Shown: one piece after another, positions 4,962 to 9,210 of the stretch
Layout: every line of letters begins with the position of its first letter
Position numbering within the stretch: position 1 is the first letter of the stretch
Source of the DNA: Ruminococcaceae bacterium UBA5401
GTDB taxonomy: Bacteria > Bacillota > Clostridia > Oscillospirales > Acutalibacteraceae
Reading direction: 5' to 3'
DNA length: 9,210 bases
Assembly (NCBI GenBank): GCA_002409675.1
Contig: DHOB01000022.1
Span: 1 to 9,210 of the forward strand
Made by a program: the position numbers and the translations under genes
Notes under the pieces: generated by a model
The model's input: the letters and a program-made list of their open reading frames with translations, nothing else
Databases searched by the model: none
Told to the model about the DNA's origin: nothing

Positions 4962-4964
4962 TGG
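4926..4964 (-). terminator. Terminator of the tRNA operon
   Basis: On the minus strand, directly after the CCA of tRNA-Val, GCACCC and GGGTGC (4948-4953 with 4937-4942) form the core stem with loop GCAAA, followed by ATTTTTATT. The flanking AATAAAAA and TTTTTATT also pair, extending the stem to 16 pairs with one C-A mismatch that reach into the CCA end itself. Confidence 0.85.
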
Positions 4965-5038
4965 TGGACACATCGGGACTCGAACCCAAGACCTCTCGCG
5001 TGTGAGGCGAGCGCTCTAACCAGCTGAGCTATGCGTCC
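4962..5038 (-). tRNA. tRNA-Val (anticodon CAC)
   Basis: 77 nt with encoded CCA. Acceptor GGACGCA pairs with TGTGTCC (one G:T). The D arm is GCTC...GAGC. The anticodon stem CTCGC/GCGAG encloses loop CTCACAC, with CAC at 5002-5004 reading GUG. The T arm has the TTCGAGT loop. It is last of three in the operon and its 3' end is copied three times downstream. Confidence 0.96.
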
Positions 5039-5046
5039 CAAAACAG

Positions 5047-5121
5047 TGGTGACCCGGACGCGATTTGAACGCGTGTTACCGCCGTGAAAGGGCGGTGTCT
5101 TAACCGCTTGACCACCGGGCC
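5047..5121 (-). tRNA. tRNA-Glu (anticodon TTC)
   Basis: 75 nt with encoded CCA. Acceptor GGCCCGG pairs with CCGGGTC (one G:T). Anticodon stem CCGCC/GGCGG encloses loop CTTTCAC, with TTC at 5086-5088. The T loop is TTCAAAT. It lies 8 nt before tRNA-Val and 3 nt after tRNA-Met. Confidence 0.97.
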
Positions 5122-5124
5122 AAA

Positions 5125-5201
5125 TGGTAGCGGCAATTGGAGTCGAACCAATGACGCTTCGGGTATGAACCGAATGCTCTAGCCAACTGAGCTATGCCGC
5201 C
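5125..5201 (-). tRNA. tRNA-Met (anticodon CAT, elongator type)
   Basis: 77 nt with encoded CCA. Acceptor GGCGGCA pairs with TGCCGCT (first pair G:T). Anticodon stem TTCGG/CCGAA encloses loop TTCATAC, with CAT at 5165-5167. The G1:U72 start and the GCTACCA end resemble the Bacillus elongator tRNA-Met. The three G:C pairs of initiator anticodon stems are absent. A lysidine-modified tRNA-Ile2 is less likely but not excluded. Confidence 0.92.
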
Positions 5202-5206
5202 GCAAT

Positions 5207-5231
5207 GCTTCGTTTCGGAATAAAACGAAGC
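5207..5231 (-). promoter_or_regulatory. Hairpin at the 5' end of the tRNA transcript
   Basis: GCTTCGTTT (5207-5215) and AAACGAAGC (5223-5231) form a perfect 9-bp stem with a 7-nt loop. It lies between the predicted start (about 5232) and the mature 5' end of tRNA-Met, only 5 nt away. It probably shapes the precursor leader for RNase P. Confidence 0.55.
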
Positions 5232-5238
5232 GATATTT

Positions 5239-5268
5239 ATTATATCCTATTTTGCCCCTGCTTGTCAA
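5239..5268 (-). promoter_or_regulatory. Strong promoter of the tRNA operon
   Basis: On the minus strand, TTGACA (5263-5268), an 18-bp spacer and TATAAT (5239-5244): both boxes are perfect, as expected for stable-RNA genes. Predicted start is near 5232. Confidence 0.9.
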
Positions 5269-5269
5269 T

Positions 5270-5305
5270 AAAAAAGCGAAAGATTCTGAACTCCCCGCGC
5301 TTTTT
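5270..5305 (-). terminator. Probable terminator of guaB
   Basis: On the minus strand AAAAAGCG (5298-5305) pairs with CGCTTTTT (5271-5278) across a 19-nt loop, and the T-run continues into TATTGACA. The stem starts inside the stop codon, and the T-run touches the -35 box of the tRNA promoter. The large loop and A:U-rich stem make it a moderate candidate. Confidence 0.5.
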
Positions 5306-6782
5306 AAATCGAAACCGAGTAATTCGGCGCCTCTTTGGTGATCTGAATGTCGTGCGGGTGGCTTTCCTTCAGGCCGGCGCCGGTGATGCGGACGAACTTC
5401 GCCCTGGTGTGCAGGTCGTCTATGGTTTTGCAGCCGGTGTACCCCATGCCGGCGCGCAGGCCGCCGATGAGCTGGTACACCGCGTCGGAAAGCGGGCCCT
5501 TGTACGGGACGCGGCCCTCCACGCCCTCCGGCACCAGCTTTTTGGCGTCCTGCTGAAAATAGCGGTCCCGGCTGCCCTGCCCCATGGCGGCCAGGCTGCC
5601 CATGCCGCGGTACACCTTGAACCGGCGGCCCTGGTACAGCTCGGTCTCGCCGGGGGATTCCTCGCAGCCCGCGAACAGCGAGCCGATCATCGCCACGTCC
5701 GCGCCCGCGGCGAGGGCTTTCACGATGTCGCCCGAAAACTTGATGCCGCCGTCGGCGATGACGGGGATGCCGTGCTTCTGCGCCTCGCACGCGGCGTCGT
5801 AGATGGCGGTGACCTGCGGCACGCCGATGCCGGCCACGATGCGCGTGGTGCAGATGGAGCCCGGCCCGATGCCGACCTTCACGCAGTCGGCGCCGGCGTC
5901 GATCAGCGCCTTCGCGCCCTCCGCCGTGGCGACGTTGCCCGCGACGAGCTGCAGGTCCGGGTAGCGCTTCTTGATGAGGCGCACGGTGTCCGTGACGCCG
6001 CTGTTGTGCCCGTGGGCGGAATCCAGCACCACCGCGTCCACCTGGGCCTTCACGAGGGCCGCGACGCGGTCCAGCACGTCCTTGGTCACGCCGACGGCCG
6101 CGCCGCAGAGCAGGCGGCCCTCGCCGTCGCGCGCGGAGTTCGGGTACTGCACGGCCTTCTCGATGTCCTTGATGGTAATCAGGCCGCGCAGGCGGCCCTC
6201 CGCATCCACCAGCGGCAGTTTCTCAATCCGGTGCTGGCGCAGAATGCGTTTGGCCTGGGCCAGGGTCGTCCCCACTGGCGCGGTCACGAGGTGCTCTTTG
6301 GTCATCACGTCGGCGATCGGCTGGTCGAAATCCGTGCCCTCCATAAACCGCATGTCACGGTTCGTGATGATGCCGACCAGCCGGCCGTCCTTGCAGATCG
6401 GCACGCCGGAGATGCGGTAGCGCTCCATGATTTTTTCCGCGTCGCGGACGGAATGGTCCGGCGTGAGAAAAAACGGGTTGACGATTACGCCGTTCTCGGA
6501 GCGTTTGACGCGGTCCACCATATCGGCCTGCTTCTCGATGGGCATGTTCTTGTGGATGATGCCGATGCCGCCCTCGCGGGCCATGGCGATCGCCATCTTC
6601 GTTTCGGTCACGGTATCCATCGCGGAGGTCATCAGCGGGATGTTCAGGCGGATTTTGTTCGTCAGCCGCGTGGCGATGTCCGCCTCCTTCGGCAGGACGT
6701 GCGACTCCGCCGGAATCAGCAGGACGTCGTCGAACGTCAGCGCCTCTTTGACGAATTTCTGTGAATAGTTCGGATTCAGCAT
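5304..6782 (-). CDS. guaB: IMP dehydrogenase (GuaB)
   Basis: 492-residue inosine-5'-monophosphate dehydrogenase, typical bacterial length. It oxidises IMP to XMP with NAD, the committed and rate-limiting step of guanine nucleotide synthesis in the cytoplasm. The TIM barrel begins with EALTFDDVLLIPAES (13-27). The inserted CBS pair covers about 95-210 (NPFFLTPDHSVRDAEKIM, then VMTKEHLVTAPVGTTL). The catalytic loop is GIGPGSICTTR with nucleophile C311. The phosphate-binding DGGIKFSGD lies at 344-352 and the mobile flap SRDRYFQ at 404-410. The ATG at 6782 is set by GGAGG at 6-nt spacing and by the family N-terminus; an upstream in-frame extension has neither. It has its own promoter at 6930-6958 and a leader of about 140 nt with a terminator-like hairpin. 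Confidence 0.98.
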   Translation of the reverse strand: MLNPNYSQKFVKEALTFDDVLLIPAESHVLPKEADIATRLTNKIRLNIPLMTSAMDTVTETKMAIAMAREGGIGIIHKNMPIEKQADMVDRVKRSENGVIVNPFFLTPDHSVRDAEKIMERYRISGVPICKDGRLVGIITNRDMRFMEGTDFDQPIADVMTKEHLVTAPVGTTLAQAKRILRQHRIEKLPLVDAEGRLRGLITIKDIEKAVQYPNSARDGEGRLLCGAAVGVTKDVLDRVAALVKAQVDAVVLDSAHGHNSGVTDTVRLIKKRYPDLQLVAGNVATAEGAKALIDAGADCVKVGIGPGSICTTRIVAGIGVPQVTAIYDAACEAQKHGIPVIADGGIKFSGDIVKALAAGADVAMIGSLFAGCEESPGETELYQGRRFKVYRGMGSLAAMGQGSRDRYFQQDAKKLVPEGVEGRVPYKGPLSDAVYQLIGGLRAGMGYTGCKTIDDLHTRAKFVRITGAGLKESHPHDIQITKEAPNYSVSI

Positions 6783-6820
6783 TCCGTTCCTCCATGATTC
6801 AAGACCGGGGTAAATAAACG

Positions 6821-6850
6821 AAAAGGCCGGAGTTTTCCGACCTCCAGGCC
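6821..6850 (-). terminator. Terminator-like hairpin in the guaB leader
   Basis: On the minus strand GGCC-T-GGAG (6842-6850) pairs with CTCCGGCC (6825-6832): 8 bp with a one-base bulge, followed by TTTTCGTTTATTT. It lies between the guaB promoter and ribosome-binding site, so termination here would attenuate guaB. It would also stop read-through from the thioesterase gene. I see no conserved purine-riboswitch core in the leader. Confidence 0.5.
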
Positions 6851-6929
6851 GTTGAGAAAGCCGCGCAGGCGCAAAACCGCACTGCGGATTCTGCCCTGCC
6901 ACCCGACCTCATTTTTTTATATAACCTGT

Positions 6930-6958
6930 ATTCTATCATTTTTCGCGCCGGGTATCAA
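6930..6958 (-). promoter_or_regulatory. Sigma-A promoter of guaB
   Basis: On the minus strand, TTGATA (6953-6958), a 17-bp spacer and TAGAAT (6930-6935). Predicted start is near 6923. It lies immediately downstream of the thioesterase stop codon. Confidence 0.8.
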
Positions 6959-6971
6959 GCCGTTTCCGGAA

Positions 6972-7721
6972 TTATTCCGCGCGCTTTTTTCCCGTGCGGA
7001 CCCGGGCGGCAAAGCTGACGCCGCGGGCGTTCTCCCCGCGCATCAGGAACGCGCCGTCCCTGTTCCCCGCGAAAATCCGCAGGACGTCGCCCTCCGGCGT
7101 CTCCGAAAGATAGTGGATCTGCACCCCGCGCACGGCCGGCCGAAGCTCCGCCGGCAGAAAATCCGAGACGATGTCGCCGTAGACGCAGTTGTTCATGTGC
7201 CCGTTCGCGTCCAAATCGGAGCGGAACACCCGCCGCTCCCCCGCGGGCGGCAGGCCCTGCGGGGCCTCCAGGCGCTCCATGCGCTCCTGCGGCGGGACGA
7301 CGGCGCCGGGGCGGATGCCGAACTCCCTGAGCGCCTGCGGGCGCTGGATGCGGCGCGTCCCCGCCTCCACCAGGACGGTCGTCTGCATCACGCTGACGAG
7401 CGGCTCCCCGCCTTCCCCGTAAAACAAAAAGTCGCGGTAGAACTGCGCGCCGGCCCGCCCGCGCGGGTGGGTCTTTATCACGACCCGCTCGCCGTGCAGC
7501 GGCAGGCGGCCGAGCCGCACCCGGGTGGAGATGATGAAGAACACCAGGTTCGTGCGGCGGCGCATCTCCTCATACCCGGCGCCCATCACGCCGAGGTGCT
7601 GCTCGCTGGTCTCCTGCACCAGGCGCAGGACGGAGCCGAACTTCAGCCGGTCGTCCGGCCCCACCGCGTACACCGGGACGCGCACGGTGCGCGCGTACTC
7701 CGCCATCTCCGCTTCGTTCAT
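6972..7721 (-). CDS. Acyl-ACP thioesterase (FatA/FatB-like)
   Basis: 249-residue protein of the acyl-ACP thioesterase family, which hydrolyses acyl-ACP to free fatty acid and ends chain elongation by type II fatty acid synthase. It shows the expected double hot-dog layout. Domain 1 (about 12-128) includes the long helix region LKFGSVLRLVQETSEQHLG and a basic strand RTNLVFFIISTRVRL. Domain 2 (from about 160) starts FRSDLDANGHMNN. DLDxNxHxNN (169-178), with N173 and H175, is the conserved active-site motif also found in plant FatA/FatB. The ATG at 7721 overlaps the serS stop (ATGA), and no independent ribosome-binding site is seen, so translation is probably coupled. Chain-length preference cannot be read from sequence. 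No clear terminator follows; a 13-bp palindrome, CGGAAT-T-ATTCCG (6967-6979), covers the stop codon. Confidence 0.9.
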   Translation of the reverse strand: MNEAEMAEYARTVRVPVYAVGPDDRLKFGSVLRLVQETSEQHLGVMGAGYEEMRRRTNLVFFIISTRVRLGRLPLHGERVVIKTHPRGRAGAQFYRDFLFYGEGGEPLVSVMQTTVLVEAGTRRIQRPQALREFGIRPGAVVPPQERMERLEAPQGLPPAGERRVFRSDLDANGHMNNCVYGDIVSDFLPAELRPAVRGVQIHYLSETPEGDVLRIFAGNRDGAFLMRGENARGVSFAARVRTGKKRAE

Positions 7722-9001
7722 GGGCGGAGGACGTCCGTTCCGACGTACTTGCGCAGCACCTCGGGCACGGTCACGCTGCCGTCGGCGTTCTGGCACTGCT
7801 CCACAATGGCGGGGAACACGCGGCTGGTCGCAAGGCCGGAGGCGTTGAGCGTGTGCACGTAGCGCGGCCTGCCGTCTTCGGCGCGGTAGCGGATGTTCCC
7901 CCGCCGGGCCTGGTAGTCGCGCGCATTGGAAGCGGAGCTGACCTCCTTGTAAATCCCCATGCTCGGAATCCAGACCTCAATGTCGTAGGTGCGGGCCATC
8001 GAGAACGAGCAGTCCCCCGCCGCCAGGCGGCTCAGGCGGTAATGCAGGCCCAGCTCCCGCACCAGGCGCTCCGCCTTGCCGACCAGCTCGTCGAACGCGC
8101 GGTCGGAATCCTCCGGCTTCGTGTACTGCACCATCTCGACCTTGTTGAACTGGTGGCCGCGGATCATGCCGCGCTCCTCGGAGCGGTAGCTCCCCGCCTC
8201 GCGGCGGTAGCACGGCGTGTAGGCGATATATTTTTTCGGCAGCTCGTCCGCGGAGAGAATCTCGTCCCGGTGCAGGCTGACCAGCGCCGTCTCCGCCGTG
8301 GGGAGAAGGAATTTTCTGTCCGCGCCGGTCGGGTTCTGAATCCAGTACACCTCGTCGAGGAATTTCGGGAACTGCCCGGAGGTGTAGCCGCACTCGTAGT
8401 TGAGCATGTGCGGGGGCAGGACCAGCTCGTAGCCGTCGCGCAGGTGCTCCTCGATGAAGAAATTGAGCAGGGCCCACTCCAGCCGCGCGCCCATGCCGCA
8501 GTATATCCAGGAGCCGGCCCCGGCGAGCTTCGCCCCGCGCGGGTAGTCTATCAGATGCAGGTTTTCGCACAGCGCGACATGGTCCTTCGGGGTGAAGCCC
8601 TCGAACTTCGGTTTTTCGCCGAAATACCGCAGGGGCTGGTTGTTTTCCTTGCCGCCGGCGGGGACGTCGCTGTCCGGCATGTTCGGCAGGCTTAAAAGCA
8701 GCTCTTTCTGCTTCTTCTCCAGCTCCGCAAGGCCGGCCTGCCCTTCCTTGATTCTGCCCGAAAGCGTCTTCATCCGGGCCATCAGCGCCGAAGCGTCGCC
8801 GCCCGCCCTTTTTATCTGCGGAATCTTCTTCCCCGCCGCGTTCTGTTCGGCCCGCATGGCCTCGACCTGCGCGGTCGCCTCGCGCCGCCGGGTGTCGATT
8901 TTCAGGATGCCGTCCACAATGGCGTCGGCATCATAGTTGCGCTTCTTCGCACCGGCCTTGATTTTCTCAGGGTCGCTGCGAATCAGTTTGATGTCGATCA
9001 T
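7718..9001 (-). CDS. serS: Seryl-tRNA synthetase
   Basis: 427-residue class II aminoacyl-tRNA synthetase that charges tRNA-Ser (and tRNA-Sec where present) with serine in the cytoplasm. The N-terminal helical arm (about 35-105, Lys/Glu/Ala-rich coiled coil) binds the long variable arm of tRNA-Ser. The catalytic core contains TAET (235-238), motif 2 in CYRREAG...EERGMIRGHQFNKVEM (264-290), SSASNARDYQARR (355-367) and motif 3 (LNASGLATSR, 385-394, followed by FPAIVEQ). Length and order are normal. Motif 3 differs from the usual LNGSGLAVGR form, and GAGSWIYCGMGARLEWALLNF also looks divergent, so this may be a separate clostridial SerRS clade. The start at 9001 has AAGGAG 7-8 nt upstream. It overlaps the downstream thioesterase gene by 4 nt, forming a two-gene unit. 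Confidence 0.97.
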   Translation of the reverse strand: MIDIKLIRSDPEKIKAGAKKRNYDADAIVDGILKIDTRRREATAQVEAMRAEQNAAGKKIPQIKRAGGDASALMARMKTLSGRIKEGQAGLAELEKKQKELLLSLPNMPDSDVPAGGKENNQPLRYFGEKPKFEGFTPKDHVALCENLHLIDYPRGAKLAGAGSWIYCGMGARLEWALLNFFIEEHLRDGYELVLPPHMLNYECGYTSGQFPKFLDEVYWIQNPTGADRKFLLPTAETALVSLHRDEILSADELPKKYIAYTPCYRREAGSYRSEERGMIRGHQFNKVEMVQYTKPEDSDRAFDELVGKAERLVRELGLHYRLSRLAAGDCSFSMARTYDIEVWIPSMGIYKEVSSASNARDYQARRGNIRYRAEDGRPRYVHTLNASGLATSRVFPAIVEQCQNADGSVTVPEVLRKYVGTDVLRP

Positions 9002-9047
9002 GTTCTCTCTCTCCTTAGTTTTTAATACCTATATGCTTTTTAATAAT

Positions 9048-9207
9048 TCAGCTTTTTTGAGATTTTAAAGTTTTTTCCCAGACCGCGTTCAGGCCGGACG
9101 TGCAACGTCATACGCGCCTCTCCCCGAAAAAGCGCCCTTTGTGCCCTGCAACTCAGCCTCTTCTGATTTTAAAGCTTTATTCCAGTTCGTCCTCAGGCCG
9201 GACGGGC
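9048..9207. repeat. Imperfect ~52-bp direct repeat upstream of serS
   Basis: Copies at 9048-9101 and 9153-9205 share TCAGC, then GATTTTAAAG, and end TCAGGCCGGACG, with scattered differences and one indel. Between them, GACGT-GCA-ACGTC (9097-9109) forms a small hairpin. The stretch lies in the serS upstream region and runs close to the window edge, so more copies may exist beyond it. I see no T-box antiterminator motif in these 209 bp and no convincing promoter. Confidence 0.7.
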
Positions 9208-9210
9208 CCC

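Noticed and set aside
4305..5027. 240-residue plus-strand frame through the array into tRNA-Val
   Set aside because: It continues into a tRNA gene on the opposite strand and is repeat-driven, with no ribosome-binding site.
5205..6764. 519-residue open frame on the plus strand, opposite guaB
   Set aside because: It lies antisense to a full, well-conserved guaB and across tRNA-promoter DNA. Its composition (Ala/Arg/His/Val-rich) is that of a GC-rich shadow frame, with no ribosome-binding site.
9002..9210. T-box leader for serS
   Set aside because: No AGGGTGGNACCGCG-like antiterminator sequence or terminator hairpin is seen on the minus strand within the bases present.

Overview
The window reads as chromosomal DNA of a GC-rich Firmicute, most likely a clostridium of the Oscillospirales/Ruminococcaceae type. 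This rests on strong GGAGG ribosome-binding sites, near-consensus sigma-A promoters (TTGACA / TATAAT, 17-18 bp spacing), intrinsic terminators, tRNA genes that encode their CCA ends, and clostridial-looking proteins. The genus is inference. Almost everything is on the minus strand; the one clear plus-strand gene is a lactate-dehydrogenase-family gene.

Left part (1-2200): a gene-free stretch with a 30-bp tandem repeat, then a small secreted lipoprotein of unknown function, a cold-shock protein, and a six-helix HdeD-like (DUF308) membrane protein. Each has its own promoter. The cold-shock gene has a leader of about 120 nt with a 16-bp perfect hairpin followed by seven U's, which looks like an attenuator or thermosensor. 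Middle (2280-4140): divergent promoters drive the DUF308 gene leftward and an L-2-hydroxyacid dehydrogenase rightward. The dehydrogenase lacks the classical lactate-specificity loop. Convergent to it is a RelB/DinJ-type antitoxin and YoeB-type toxin pair with an AT-rich, palindrome-bearing promoter.

Repeat/tRNA region (4200-5270): a strong promoter drives a tRNA-Met, tRNA-Glu, tRNA-Val operon on the minus strand. Downstream of tRNA-Val lie three tandem units. Each carries a copy of about the last 21 nt of tRNA-Val and a conserved body of about 95 bp. A long perfect hairpin separates successive copies; the hairpin cores differ in sequence but stay self-complementary. This is the most unusual structure in the window.

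Right part (5270-9210): guaB (IMP dehydrogenase) with its own promoter and a leader containing a terminator-like hairpin, then an acyl-ACP thioesterase whose start overlaps the stop of serS (seryl-tRNA synthetase) by 4 nt. The serS upstream region, at the window edge, carries an imperfect direct repeat of about 52 bp. No mobile-element genes, CRISPR arrays or rRNA were found. Apart from the repeat array and the toxin-antitoxin pair, the content is housekeeping.
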